64,000 nucleotides of DNA from CAWCUK01 sp963798775 (GCA_963798775.1 CAWCUK010000001.1:620001-684000), one strand, 5' to 3'. Counted from the stretch's first letter, positions 19,019 through 28,327 are shown. The notes: generated by a model not told the origin, from the sequence alone. A program made the numbers and translations.

Positions 19019-20812
19019 TTATTCATCAATCTGCAGTACCGCTAAAAATGCTTCCTGGGGAATTTCAACATTCCCGACCTGCTTCATTCTTTTTTTACCT
19101 TCTTTTTGTTTTTCAAGAAGTTTTCGTTTTCGGGAAATATCGCCGCCGTAACATTTTGCAAGTACATTTTTTCTTAAAGCTTTAACAACCGATTTAGAAA
19201 TTACTTTCGATCCGATTGCGGCTTGAATAGATATTTCAAACATTTGACGAGGTATAAGATCTTTTAGTTTCGAACAGACTTTTCTTCCCCAATCATAAGC
19301 TTTGCTTTTATGAACAATCATTGATAACGCGTCAACCGGTTCGCCGTTGAGAAGAATATCGAGTTTAACAAGTTCTGATTCTTTATAGCCGATGTATTCA
19401 TAATCGAATGAAGCATAACCGCGCGTTGTGGATTTTAGTTTATCGTAAAAATCAAAAATTATTTCCGAAAGCGGAAATTCGAACTGCAGATCGGCGCGCG
19501 TTGGATCTATATAATTGGTGTTAATATAATTACCTCGTTTATCCATTGCCAGTTTCATAATATTTCCTACATATTCGCTGGGACAAACAATTTGGGCTTT
19601 TACAAAAGGTTCTTCAACATACTCAATTTCTCCTACAGGCGGCATTAAAGCGGGATTATCTACAATAAGCTGTTCCATTTTTTTATTATAAACATAATAT
19701 TCCACGTTTGGAAGTGTTGTAATTATTGATTGATTATATTCGCGGAATAATCGCTCCTGCACAATTTCCATGTGAAGTAATCCCAGGAAACCGCAGCGGA
19801 ATCCAAATCCTAAAGCGGCGGAAGTTTCAGGCTGATACACAAGAGCGGAATCATTTAATCGAAATTTTTCTAATGCGTCTCTTAAATCCTCAAACTCTTC
19901 CGCGTCTGTAGGATAAAGCCCGCTGTAAACCATCGGTTTTACTTCTTTATAACCGGGGAGCGGTTTTTCCGCACCATGTTTGGAATGTGTAATTGTATCG
20001 CCGACTTTAGTATCATGAACTTCTTTTATTCCTGAAATAAGATAGCCCACATCTCCGGCGCTAAGTTCATTTGTCTTTACTTTTCTTAAACCTAAAACAC
20101 CGATTTCTTCGGCTTCTATTTCTTTATCGATCGCGAAATATTTTATTTTGTCGCCGGTTTTTAGTGTGCCGTTAAATACTCTTATATACGCTATTGCTCC
20201 TCGATAGGCATCGAAAATAGAATCGAATATTAATACCTGAAGAGGTGCTTCCGATTCTCCTTTCGGCGGCGGTATTTTTTTAACAATAGCTTCAAGTATT
20301 TCTTCAATACCTATTTTAGATTTTGCGCTTGCCAGAATTATTTCATCTTCTTCGCACCCTATTAAATCTATTATTTGGCTTTTAACTTTTTCAACTTCCG
20401 CGCTGGGAAGATCAATTTTATTTATTACGGGAATAATTTCCAGGTTCGCGTCTATAGCCAAATAAAGATTACTTATTGTTTGCGCTTCAACGCCTTGCGC
20501 CGCGTCTACTACAAGTATAGCGCCTTCGCACGCGGCAAGTGAACGGGAAACTTCATAGCTAAAATCTACATGGCCCGGAGTATCAATTAAATTTAAAATA
20601 TACTCTTTACTGTTCTTGGCCTTATATTTCATCCGAATTGCGTGGGATTTTATTGTAATTCCCCGTTCTCTTTCAAGTTCCAGATCATCTAAAAGCTGTG
20701 CCTTTGCTTCTCTTTCCGTTACGGTTCCCGTGTTTTCAAGCAAACAATCGGCAATTGTAGATTTTCCGTGATCAATATGCGCAATTATGCAAAAGTTTCT
20801 AATATTCTTCAT
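19019..20812 (-). CDS. lepA: Elongation factor 4 (back-translocase GTPase)
   Basis: Ribosomal GTPase of 597 residues, full length and undisrupted. It has the G1 motif AHIDHGKST, G3 DTPGHVDFSYEV, G4 NKIDLP, the EF-G-like domains, and the C-terminal LepA-specific domain with CYGGDISRKRKLLEKQKEGKKRMK. The final residues (VGNVEIPQEAFLAVLQID) are the usual end of the family. It heads the lepA-lepB unit. The clean frame of nearly 1.8 kb contrasts with the broken secA 5 kb away. Confidence 0.97.
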   Translation of the reverse strand: MKNIRNFCIIAHIDHGKSTIADCLLENTGTVTEREAKAQLLDDLELERERGITIKSHAIRMKYKAKNSKEYILNLIDTPGHVDFSYEVSRSLAACEGAILVVDAAQGVEAQTISNLYLAIDANLEIIPVINKIDLPSAEVEKVKSQIIDLIGCEEDEIILASAKSKIGIEEILEAIVKKIPPPKGESEAPLQVLIFDSIFDAYRGAIAYIRVFNGTLKTGDKIKYFAIDKEIEAEEIGVLGLRKVKTNELSAGDVGYLISGIKEVHDTKVGDTITHSKHGAEKPLPGYKEVKPMVYSGLYPTDAEEFEDLRDALEKFRLNDSALVYQPETSAALGFGFRCGFLGLLHMEIVQERLFREYNQSIITTLPNVEYYVYNKKMEQLIVDNPALMPPVGEIEYVEEPFVKAQIVCPSEYVGNIMKLAMDKRGNYINTNYIDPTRADLQFEFPLSEIIFDFYDKLKSTTRGYASFDYEYIGYKESELVKLDILLNGEPVDALSMIVHKSKAYDWGRKVCSKLKDLIPRQMFEISIQAAIGSKVISKSVVKALRKNVLAKCYGGDISRKRKLLEKQKEGKKRMKQVGNVEIPQEAFLAVLQIDE

Positions 20813-20832
20813 ATTTCCCTTAAATTGATCTG

Positions 20833-20840
20833 CAAATATA
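20833..20840 (-). promoter_or_regulatory. Possible lepA promoter -7 box
   Basis: Read on the minus strand this is TATATTTG, a match to TAnnTTTG, 20 bases before the lepA start. No clear TTG element is seen at the expected distance, so confidence is low. Confidence 0.35.
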
Positions 20841-20896
20841 CGCAGGGTATAAGAATTTTAAAAGGTAATTAACTATTGTATGTGAGTTGAAATGAT

Positions 20897-21854
20897 TTAA
20901 TCAGAGGAAATATTCGATTTTTTATTAACTAAATCGAAAATTGTACCTTCTCTTAACGCATATTCCGAAATAGTAATTGATTTTAAATTAAAATGCTCGA
21001 ATATCTTTTTTAATATAATTATCCCGGCGGGAATTATATCCGCTCTTTTTTCTTCTAATCCGCTTATTCTTTTTCTTTTTAATGGAGTTTCTGCCGATAA
21101 TATTTTATCAGTAACTTCTTTTAGTTCATCATAAGAAAGGCAGAATCCGTTTAATGAAGAATTTTTTTTACCGTCGTTTAAAAGCTTCCGCGATTAACGC
21201 GGCCGATTGAATTGTGCCGGATGTTCCTACCGAAATTTCTAAATTTTCCGGAATAAACAAATTTTTATTTTCGAAGATTATTTCTTCCGCATAATCTTCA
21301 CATTTTTTTATTTTATCGGCTGAGAGAATATAATCCGGGAAAAATATTTTTGTTAATCTTACCGCTCCTATTTTTAAACTTTCCGCGAATTCTATTTTAT
21401 TGTTATCGCTAAAAATAATTTCCGTACTTCCGCCGCCTATATCAATACAAAGCGCTTTTTTATCTTTTAAGCCAAGCGACTTTTCCGCACCGAGATAAAT
21501 TAATTTGGCTTCTTTTTTCCCGTCAATTATATCAACTGAAATTCCGGTTTCACTTTTTATTTTTTCAATAAACTCTTTATTGTTCGATGCTTCCCTTACG
21601 GCGCTGGTAGCAACGGCTTTAACAGGAGAATTGTAGAGATCAGTAATCCGCTTAAATTTTTTTAAAGTTTTAACAGCCAGATTTGTTTCTTCATCAGTTA
21701 TTATTGATAAACCTTCTCCTTGATGTGAACCGAGTCTAATAACTTCTCTTTCGCGATCTATAATTTTTAACGAACCGTCATTTTTCAGTTTAACCACTAT
21801 TAAGTGAAATGAATTTGTCCCCATATCAATTGCGGCGTAAAAATTATTCGGCAA
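20897..21854 (-). CDS. Ppx/GppA-family phosphatase (one frameshift)
   Basis: Exopolyphosphatase or guanosine pentaphosphatase of the actin/Hsp70 ATPase fold, about 318 codons. N-terminal AIDMGTNSFHLIVV is the phosphate-1 motif. CIDIGGGSTEIIF is the second phosphate loop, and SVGTSGT is the adenosine-side glycine motif. The frame breaks by one base near 21170, after IAEAFK. Beyond it the minus strand continues with the expected C-terminus (SLNGFCLSYDELKE... and ...SEYALREGTIFDL) to the stop at 20897. The length fits the short Ppx/GppA type without an HD domain. Its start overlaps the end of the GT9 gene by 11 bases. Whether it acts on polyphosphate or pppGpp cannot be decided. Confidence 0.88.
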
Positions 21855-22953
21855 TCCGGCTTTCCTTCCGCTTTTGGGTTAACAAAATATTACACATATC
21901 AAAAACATCGTCTGTGGTTACATCATCTATTAAATCGGATTTACGAATAAAAAATTTGTTCTCTCCAATCGGAGCCCAATTAAAAGGATTTGTCGGCCCA
22001 AAAATAGAAATTTGCGGAGTTTGTGTAGTTCCGGCTACATGCATAATACCGGTATCGTTTGCTATAAAAAGGTCGGAGGAAGAAATTAATGCGGCTACTT
22101 CAGGAATCTTTTTGTTAAGAAAAAGCCCTATTTCAGGAATTCGTTTTTTGATGAAATCAACTTCTTCCTTATCAGCGTTGCTTCCGGTTAAATAAAATTT
22201 TGCGGGATAAGTTTCGGAAAGTTTTTTTATTAAAGCTTCATATTTTAAAAGTGACCAGCGATTAGGCGCTTTACCGGCTCCCGCATGAATTCCGATTAAA
22301 TATTCATCCGGTTTTATTGCCAGTTTTTTAATAAAATTATCCGCTACTTTAATATCATCTTCATCAAAAGAAATTTCCGAACGGAAGTTGGTTGTATTTA
22401 TCCCGAAAGGGCGCACAATATCTAAGCTTCTTTCGGAAACGTTAGAATCCGGATGTCGGCGCCAATCCAGCAGAACTCGCCTATCAAAAAAGAAATCGCT
22501 GTAGTTTTTTTTGCCGTCAAGAATTTTGGGCCCTATTCTTATTTTAGCGTTTGCTATGCGAGAAATTAAATTACTGGTAAAAGAAATAGAAACAACTACG
22601 GGAACTATTACAACGTCATATTCTTCTTTTAATAAATCCCAAAATTCTTTGAAGTATGCGGGATTATATATTTTCTTCTTGTCGAATATAAAAAGTTTGT
22701 CTATAAATCTATTTTTTACCAAACCGGGATAATTGAAAGGACTAACAACTAAGGTTAAATGTGAATCGGGATAAGTTTCTTTTATAGCGCGAAATAGGGA
22801 CACACCGGCCAGTAAATCCCCAAGCTGATTGTGCTGACGTATTATTATAAATTTTTTCGGATTTCCTATTTCCGGGCTTTTATTTTCCGGAACGGACCAA
22901 ATTTTCTGGAAGAATCCGTATATAATTTTTGAAAAGAATTTAATATCGGCCAT
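21844..22953 (-). CDS. Glycosyltransferase family 9 (heptosyltransferase-like)
   Basis: A 369-residue GT-B enzyme. The N-terminal domain starts with IIRQHNQLGDLLAGVSLFRAIK, and the C-terminal domain has GIHAGAGKAPNRWSLLKYEALI (nucleotide-sugar site) and ANDTGIMHVAGTTQTPQISIFGPTNPFNWAP, the GT9 hallmark. Members add heptose or similar sugars to the LPS core at the inner face of the membrane. The exact sugar is unknown. It follows the small membrane protein after 9 bases and is part of the folB-folK-dNK unit, an unusual setting for an LPS gene. Confidence 0.88.
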   Translation of the reverse strand: MADIKFFSKIIYGFFQKIWSVPENKSPEIGNPKKFIIIRQHNQLGDLLAGVSLFRAIKETYPDSHLTLVVSPFNYPGLVKNRFIDKLFIFDKKKIYNPAYFKEFWDLLKEEYDVVIVPVVVSISFTSNLISRIANAKIRIGPKILDGKKNYSDFFFDRRVLLDWRRHPDSNVSERSLDIVRPFGINTTNFRSEISFDEDDIKVADNFIKKLAIKPDEYLIGIHAGAGKAPNRWSLLKYEALIKKLSETYPAKFYLTGSNADKEEVDFIKKRIPEIGLFLNKKIPEVAALISSSDLFIANDTGIMHVAGTTQTPQISIFGPTNPFNWAPIGENKFFIRKSDLIDDVTTDDVFDMCNILLTQKRKESRIAE

Positions 22954-22962
22954 CCGTATCGC

Positions 22963-23175
22963 TTATTCTTTTTCTTTTTTTTCGTTTTCTATTTCAATAA
23001 AATCAGCTTCTTCAACATCTTTATACTTTGATTCGGGAGGAGTTGAATTTCTTCTGTTATTGTATGAATTATTATTTCTTGTTGTACTGCCGGTTGAAAC
23101 AAATAATCCTCTAAATAATGTTTTTACCAGTTTATATAACAAATAAAATATTATTAAAAAAAATATAATTCTCAT
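22963..23175 (-). CDS. Small membrane protein, DUF4834-like
   Basis: A 70-residue protein with one N-terminal membrane helix (residues 2-25) and a polar Asn/Arg/Ser-rich middle. The acidic C-terminal stretch (YKDVEEADFIEIE) resembles the DUF4834 family of Bacteroidota. The function is unknown. Tight spacing (1 base after the kinase gene stop, 9 bases before GT9) shows that it is a real member of the operon and not a chance frame. Confidence 0.7.
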   Translation of the reverse strand: MRIIFFLIIFYLLYKLVKTLFRGLFVSTGSTTRNNNSYNNRRNSTPPESKYKDVEEADFIEIENEKKEKE

Positions 23176-23176
23176 C

Positions 23177-23839
23177 TTACTGTTCTATCTTTCTTGATTC
23201 GGGTTTGAAATATTCAGTAAAAGCTCTGTCTTCTCTGAATATCTGCTTAAATAATTCATCGAAATCACTATCACTATTCACAAAATCAATTTCTGTAGAA
23301 TTTACTATTAACAAAGGCGATTGGTTATACCTGAAGAAAAAATGGTTATAGGCTTCGCTTAATTCTTCAATATAACTTAGTGTTAAATTTCTCTCTATTC
23401 TTCTGCTTCTTTTCTTTATGTTGAACATTAATCTTTCAACACTCGACTGCAGATAAACCACAAGATCGGGTTTTCTTAAACTTCTGGAAAGCAGCGGAAA
23501 AATATTTTCGTAGAGTTTAAGTTCTTCGCCGTTTAAATTTAAATACGCGAAAATTCTATCTTTGTCGAATAAATAATCAGAAATTATATGCTGGGTAAAA
23601 AGATCTTCCTGGTTTAACTCCTGCTGCTGTTTATAACGGTTTATTAAAAAGAACATCTGTGTTTGGAAAGCGTATCTTTTTCTGTCTGAATAAAAATTTT
23701 CCAGAAAAGGATTAACTTCAAATTGTTCTAAGATCAGCTGAGCATTTAATCTTTCTTTAAGTTTACGGGCTAAAGTTGTTTTTCCTACGCCTATTACACC
23801 TTCAATAGCAATATATCTGATCTCTGAATCTGGGTTCAA
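23177..23839 (-). CDS. Deoxynucleoside kinase
   Basis: A 220-residue P-loop kinase of the dNK/dGK/dAK family, which phosphorylates deoxynucleosides for salvage. Walker A is EGVIGVGKTTLARKL near residues 14-28. The substrate region has FQTQMFFLINRYKQ, then an ERS-like ISDYLFDKDRIFA and the lid arginines KKRSRRIERN. Specificity (dA, dG, dC or dT) cannot be read. In Bacteroidota this kinase commonly follows folK, as here. Confidence 0.88.
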   Translation of the reverse strand: MNPDSEIRYIAIEGVIGVGKTTLARKLKERLNAQLILEQFEVNPFLENFYSDRKRYAFQTQMFFLINRYKQQQELNQEDLFTQHIISDYLFDKDRIFAYLNLNGEELKLYENIFPLLSRSLRKPDLVVYLQSSVERLMFNIKKRSRRIERNLTLSYIEELSEAYNHFFFRYNQSPLLIVNSTEIDFVNSDSDFDELFKQIFREDRAFTEYFKPESRKIEQ

Positions 23840-23856
23840 TTTTCCGCCTATTTTTA

Positions 23857-24372
23857 TTAGAAAATTTTGTCCGGTAATCTTCGGATAATACTTGTTTCAG
23901 AATCACTTATGCAAATATCACAAATTTTTTTGTTTAATGCAGGGTGTATAAATTCTGACGCAATTTCGCATAAAGGAACAAGAACAAAATCTCTGTGTTC
24001 AATTTCCCTGTGCGGAACCGTTAATCGCTCATCCGAATATACCGCGTTATTGTAAAACAGAAGGTCCAAGTCAATTTCACGCGGGCCCCATTTTGAACTT
24101 TTTTGCCTGCCTAATTCTCTTTCCAAACCTTTCAGAAAATCCAACAGTTCCAATAATTGAAAATCTGTTCTAATTTTTACAGTCGCGTTAAGAAAATTAT
24201 CCTGGTCTTTATTGCCGTAAGGTTTTGTTTCATATACAGATGATGTTTCAATAATACCGCAATTTTCATTCTGGTTTATTTTTGAAACGGCAAGTTTAAT
24301 AAAATATAATTTATCGCCTATGTTTGAACCGAGCGCAATATACGCAATATTTTTAAGTTCGGCTGCTGTCAT
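23857..24372 (-). CDS. folK: HPPK, 2-amino-4-hydroxy-6-hydroxymethyldihydropteridine pyrophosphokinase
   Basis: Transfers pyrophosphate from ATP to 6-hydroxymethyl-dihydropterin in folate synthesis. It has 171 residues. Family signatures are ALGSNIGDK near the start, SSVYETKPYG, and the Mg/ATP block GPREIDLDLLFY with VPHREIEHRDFVLVPL. It starts 7 bases after folB stops, so the two consecutive folate steps are co-expressed. Confidence 0.95.
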   Translation of the reverse strand: MTAAELKNIAYIALGSNIGDKLYFIKLAVSKINQNENCGIIETSSVYETKPYGNKDQDNFLNATVKIRTDFQLLELLDFLKGLERELGRQKSSKWGPREIDLDLLFYNNAVYSDERLTVPHREIEHRDFVLVPLCEIASEFIHPALNKKICDICISDSETSIIRRLPDKIF

Positions 24373-24379
24373 TATCTCA

Positions 24380-24760
24380 TCAACTTTTTTTCAAATCATC
24401 TCTGGATTTAATCACTTCAACTTCTACGCAATCTACAACTCCGCCCAAAGGAGGATTATTTTTTCTTATTCTAATTCCTACTTTTTCAATTTTATTATAA
24501 TGAATCAGCAGCTCATCGGCAATTCTCATTGCTAATGTCTCAATTAAATAGTATTTCTGCTCAAGCGCAAGCTGATACATGAACTTATACACCGAATCGT
24601 AATTAATGGTTTCCTTCAAACTATCATCATGCGCGGCTTCTTCAAAATTTGTGTAAATATCTACGTCAGCTTCAAATTTTCCCCCGACACTCTGTTCTTC
24701 CGATAAAACCCCGTGATAAGCGTAGAATGTCGCTTTTTTAATTCTGATTATGTTCTGCAT
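24380..24760 (-). CDS. folB: Dihydroneopterin aldolase
   Basis: A 126-residue enzyme of the T-fold family that cleaves dihydroneopterin to hydroxymethyl-dihydropterin. Features include FYAYHGVLSEEQSVGGKFEADVDI (substrate loop), TINYDSVYKFM and LIETLAMRIADELL (Glu that anchors the pterin), and the conserved IRIRKNNPPLGGVVDCVEVEV (catalytic Lys). It heads the folB-folK-dNK-DUF4834-GT9-Ppx series. A 190-base AT-rich gap precedes it. Confidence 0.93.
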   Translation of the reverse strand: MQNIIRIKKATFYAYHGVLSEEQSVGGKFEADVDIYTNFEEAAHDDSLKETINYDSVYKFMYQLALEQKYYLIETLAMRIADELLIHYNKIEKVGIRIRKNNPPLGGVVDCVEVEVIKSRDDLKKS

Positions 24761-24950
24761 TATGTTCCCGGAAAATGTTTCAAAAGTGAAATATAAAATA
24801 ATATTAATTGACGGAAGATATAACTAATTAAAATGGAGCCGATCATTATTTGCAATAAAAATATATTATTTTTTTAATTATAATATTAAAATAGATCTAT
24901 AACAACAGGAATAAAAGCTAAAAGAAAAGGCTTTATTTAGATACTTCAGC

Positions 24951-25682
24951 CTAACCTTTTAACGCAATTATTCCTAAAGCCCTCCCCGATTTTAAACCTT
25001 CTCTCCTGTAGGAATGAAGAAATTTTGTTTCATAAGTACATAAAGATGAAGCCTGTATATTTTCTTTTGGAACTCCGAATTGCTTAAGTATATTTAAATT
25101 TACTCCCGCAACATCTAATAAATATTTATGTTTATTCGGAATTATGAATTTTTCGTCAAAAAGTACAGCTACTTCTTCCCCCACTTCATAATTTTTCTGA
25201 CTAATAGACGGACCGATATAAACAATTAAATTTTCCGGTTTTGAGTTAAAATCATCTGCCATTTTTTTTAATGTTTTAACAAGAATCTTCTTTTCCGTAC
25301 TTCTCCAGCCGCTGTGAACACCGGCTATTACTTCATTTTTGTTATCATAAAGAAAAATCGGCGTGCAGTCGGCTGTGCTTATCGCTAATCCCAAATTTCT
25401 TTTATCGGTAATAAGCGCGTCGCTTTCACCGTTAACTCCGCCTTTGGTTACATAAGTTATTTCCTCTCCGTGTACTTGCCTTTGAAGCGCTACGTTCTCC
25501 GCGTTTAAGCCAAGCTGATTAAAAAATATTTTTCTGTTCTCATTCACTATTCTTTCATCATCTCCCACAGAAAGCGAAACATTAAAAAAATAAGGGGCTT
25601 TTCTTCCCGCGCCTATTTTGGTATTAAAGCCAAATATTATTTCAGAATATCTTTTAAATAAAATTGATTTTAATATTACCAT
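24951..25682 (-). CDS. pgeF: Polyphenol oxidase family / purine nucleoside phosphorylase PgeF
   Basis: A 243-residue YfiH/LACC1 (DUF152) enzyme. The zinc site is formed by GEEITYV, ISTADCTPIFLYD and VHSGWRS (His and Cys ligands). The C-terminal TYETKFLHSYRREGLKSGRALGII is the usual family end. Family members act as purine nucleoside phosphorylases, and in E. coli PgeF corrects misincorporated serine in peptidoglycan precursors; earlier names call it laccase. It stands alone on the minus strand, with 188-190 base gaps on each side. Confidence 0.9.
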   Translation of the reverse strand: MVILKSILFKRYSEIIFGFNTKIGAGRKAPYFFNVSLSVGDDERIVNENRKIFFNQLGLNAENVALQRQVHGEEITYVTKGGVNGESDALITDKRNLGLAISTADCTPIFLYDNKNEVIAGVHSGWRSTEKKILVKTLKKMADDFNSKPENLIVYIGPSISQKNYEVGEEVAVLFDEKFIIPNKHKYLLDVAGVNLNILKQFGVPKENIQASSLCTYETKFLHSYRREGLKSGRALGIIALKG

Positions 25683-25870
25683 CTTATTAAATCATCCCTT
25701 TTTAATATTAATTTACTTTTTAAATTAAACAATAATAAAATAAACTTGTATTTATTAAATTCTGGCTTTGCGTCGGGAGATTTTGCTAGAATTTAATTTT
25801 TTATTTTATCCCATTTAATTATTTTGAACCTTATCAATTCATCATTCTTATATAAAACTACGGAACTGTA

Positions 25871-27844
25871 ATGAAGAGACTCATTTTTTCCTCCTTTTTT
25901 GCTTCCTTATTTATTTGCACTGCGATAATCGCACAGCAGAAATCAATTTATAATCCTCAGGAAACCTTCAACCCATTTTTTGATAAAATCGGCGGAACGA
26001 TTTATAGAAGCGCTGACGGAACTCCCGGCTCCGAGTACTGGCAGAATGAAGCCGATTACAAAATAGACGCGGTATTTAATGAACAAGATACAAGTTTAAC
26101 TGCGAAAGAAATTATAACTTATACTAATAATAGTCCCCACCAATTACAATTTTTATGGATTTATTTAGATCAGAATAGATTAAATGATAGTTCTGTATCA
26201 AGAAAAATTTATGGTTCGTATAAAAAAAACGCAAACGGTTTTAACGGAGGATTTGATATTAAAGATGTTAGTATTGAACAAAACGGCAAAAAAGTAAAAG
26301 CTAACTTTCTTATACATGATACTAAAATGCAAATTAGATTAAAGGATAACTTATCGGCCAACGGCGGAAGAATAAAAATCCATATTAATTATAATTTTAC
26401 AATCGCGCCTCAAGGTTACGGCAGAAGCGGATGGATGAAAACAGAAAACGGAATTGTTTACGATATAGCGCAATGGTACCCTAGAATGGCAGTTTATGAT
26501 GATATTAAAGGCTGGAATGTTCTCCCGTTTTTGGGCGGCGGTGAATTCTTTTATGATTACGGTAATTTTGACTATACGATAAATGTTCCGTCAAATCAAA
26601 TAGTCGCGGCTTCGGGCGAGCTCGTAAACCCACAAGAAGTCTTATCCGGCAAACAAATAAGTAGATTAAATAAAGCGAAAAAAAGTGATACAACTGTTTA
26701 TATAATTCCTCCCTCCGAAGTAGGTAATAAAGATTCTCACACAAGCTCCAACGGAAGATCTGTTTGGCATTTTAAAATGGAAAATACTCGAGATGTTTCA
26801 TGGGCAACTTCAAAAGCGTTTGTGTGGGACGCCGCAAAAATAAATCTGCCTAGCGGTAAAAGCTGTATGGCTATGTCTGTCTATCCGGTTGAATTCGGAG
26901 GCGATTCCGCTTGGGCAAGGTCAACCGAATATTTGAAAAGAAGCGTGGAAATTTTTTCCAAAGATTGGTATGAATATCCTTATCCTAACGCGGTTTCAGT
27001 ATGCGGGCCGGTCGGCGGTATGGAATATCCCGGAATTATTTTCTGCAGTTATAGGGCAAAAAGAGGCGTGCTTTGGTATATAGTAAATCATGAAATCGGG
27101 CATAATTGGTTTCCTATGATCGTGGGTTCAAACGAAAGAGAAAACGCCTGGATGGATGAAGGATTTAATACTTTTATGGACATTTATTCATTTCCGAAAT
27201 TTAATAACGGAGAGTTCGCGCCGAAGAGAGATAATGAATACGCGCCTAAAGGAGGAAATCCCGCCCGCGAAATTGTTCCTTATTTTTTAAATGATTCTAT
27301 TCCTCCGGTTATGACATACGCCGATAATATGCCCGGAAATTTAACTCATCCGCTTGAATATTATAAATCCGCGCTCGGTTTAGTAATTTTAAGAGAATAT
27401 ATATCCGATTCAACAAGATTTGATTACGCGTTTAGAAATTATATTAAAAATTGGGCTTATAAACATCCGGCACCGATGGATTTCTTCCGTAGTATGAATA
27501 ACGGAATCGGGGAAAATTTAAATTGGTTCTGGAACGAATGGTTTGTTAAAAATTGGAAACTTGACCAAGCCGTAAAAGATGTTTCTTATGTTGATAACGA
27601 TCCCGCGAAAGGTTCCATAATTACAATTTCAAATAATGATAAAATGGTAATGCCAGCTACGGTTGAAATTAAAGAATCAAACGGAAATTCAAAAAAGATA
27701 AAATTCCCTGTAGAAGTTTGGCTGCAGAGCGGCGTTAAAAAATTTAGATACGGCTCAACAAGTAAAATAGATTCCGTTACCATCGATCCCGATGAACAAC
27801 TGCCCGATGTTGACGCGTCAAACAATGTTTGGAGAAGTGAATAG
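25871..27844 (+). CDS. Secreted M1-family zinc metallopeptidase
   Basis: Aminopeptidase-N-like protein of 657 residues with an N-terminal signal peptide that ends at about residue 21 (IIAQ). Zinc ligands are H407 and H411 in HEIGHNW and E430 in NAWMDEGFN, the exact HExxH-18-E pattern. GGMEYPG at about 383-389 is the exopeptidase (GxMEN-like) motif. The N-terminal domain (about 40-260) is the usual beta saddle. It has no T9SS tail, so it should stay in the periplasm or outer membrane, probably for peptide use. Monocistronic by its surroundings. Confidence 0.93.
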   Translation: MKRLIFSSFFASLFICTAIIAQQKSIYNPQETFNPFFDKIGGTIYRSADGTPGSEYWQNEADYKIDAVFNEQDTSLTAKEIITYTNNSPHQLQFLWIYLDQNRLNDSSVSRKIYGSYKKNANGFNGGFDIKDVSIEQNGKKVKANFLIHDTKMQIRLKDNLSANGGRIKIHINYNFTIAPQGYGRSGWMKTENGIVYDIAQWYPRMAVYDDIKGWNVLPFLGGGEFFYDYGNFDYTINVPSNQIVAASGELVNPQEVLSGKQISRLNKAKKSDTTVYIIPPSEVGNKDSHTSSNGRSVWHFKMENTRDVSWATSKAFVWDAAKINLPSGKSCMAMSVYPVEFGGDSAWARSTEYLKRSVEIFSKDWYEYPYPNAVSVCGPVGGMEYPGIIFCSYRAKRGVLWYIVNHEIGHNWFPMIVGSNERENAWMDEGFNTFMDIYSFPKFNNGEFAPKRDNEYAPKGGNPAREIVPYFLNDSIPPVMTYADNMPGNLTHPLEYYKSALGLVILREYISDSTRFDYAFRNYIKNWAYKHPAPMDFFRSMNNGIGENLNWFWNEWFVKNWKLDQAVKDVSYVDNDPAKGSIITISNNDKMVMPATVEIKESNGNSKKIKFPVEVWLQSGVKKFRYGSTSKIDSVTIDPDEQLPDVDASNNVWRSE

Positions 27845-27877
27845 TTTTGGAAAGTGTATTTTTTAAACTCATCCCAA

Positions 27878-27902
27878 CCCTTCTCTTCCTAAAAGAGAAG
27901 GG
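27878..27902. repeat. Perfect 10-bp hairpin after the M1 peptidase gene
   Basis: CCCTTCTCTT at 27878-27887 pairs perfectly with AAGAGAAGGG at 27893-27902 around the loop CCTAA. No T-run follows, so it is not a standard terminator, although it sits 35 bases after a stop codon. The arm sequence resembles that of the trp attenuator stem (AACCCCTTCTC). It may be a dispersed palindromic element. The rest of the 483-base gap up to surE holds the 21-bp repeat array and no gene. Confidence 0.45.
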
Positions 27903-27992
27903 CTTACTTGCGACTGTAACCTTTTATTTTCAGGCCTAACTCAATCTTTTCAAATATTCATTGAGAATCTTTGAGTACAATATATTTCCCGA

Positions 27993-28223
27993 CAATGACG
28001 ACGGTCTTCCGGTCAATGACGACGGTCTTCCGGTCAATGACGATGGTCTTCCTGAAGTCGGGGAGCATTAAAACTTTGTCGGGGAGCATTAACTATCCGT
28101 CGGTAGGTATTAACTTTCCGACGGAAGGTATTAATTATATAATGATGAGCGTTAACTTTTTGTCGAATAACATTAAAATTTTGTAGGATGATATTGAAGC
28201 CTTTGTAGAATAAACAAAATTCT
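27993..28223. repeat. Eleven in-phase degenerate 21-bp tandem repeats
   Basis: Eleven consecutive 21-base units fill this stretch without a gap or slip. Units 1 and 2 are identical, and unit 3 differs at three positions. Units 4-7 share a core close to GTCGGGGAGCATTAACT, and units 8-11 decay progressively. Because 21 is a multiple of three, both strands read as seven-residue repeats: minus strand (F/V)N-x-x-R-x-x, plus strand SGSINYP-like. I do not call either frame a gene: there is no RBS and no conserved start, and both frames are equally open. It is a period-21 satellite between the M1 peptidase and surE. Confidence 0.85.
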
Positions 28224-28327
28224 TTTCGGAAGGCCGCCATTTTTATGCGCTGATGGTAACAAGTAATTCAATTGAGAAACTAAGCGTTTAACATTATATT
28301 AGGGAACTATTAATAAGAAGGATTATT

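Noticed and set aside
27993..28223. CRISPR array
   Set aside because: The units abut directly with no spacers, vary gradually, and no cas gene is present.
27971..28240. Open frames of about 70 codons on both strands in the repeat array
   Set aside because: They exist because a 21-base repeat without stop codons keeps all units in one frame. Neither has a ribosome site, and the two strands are equally open.
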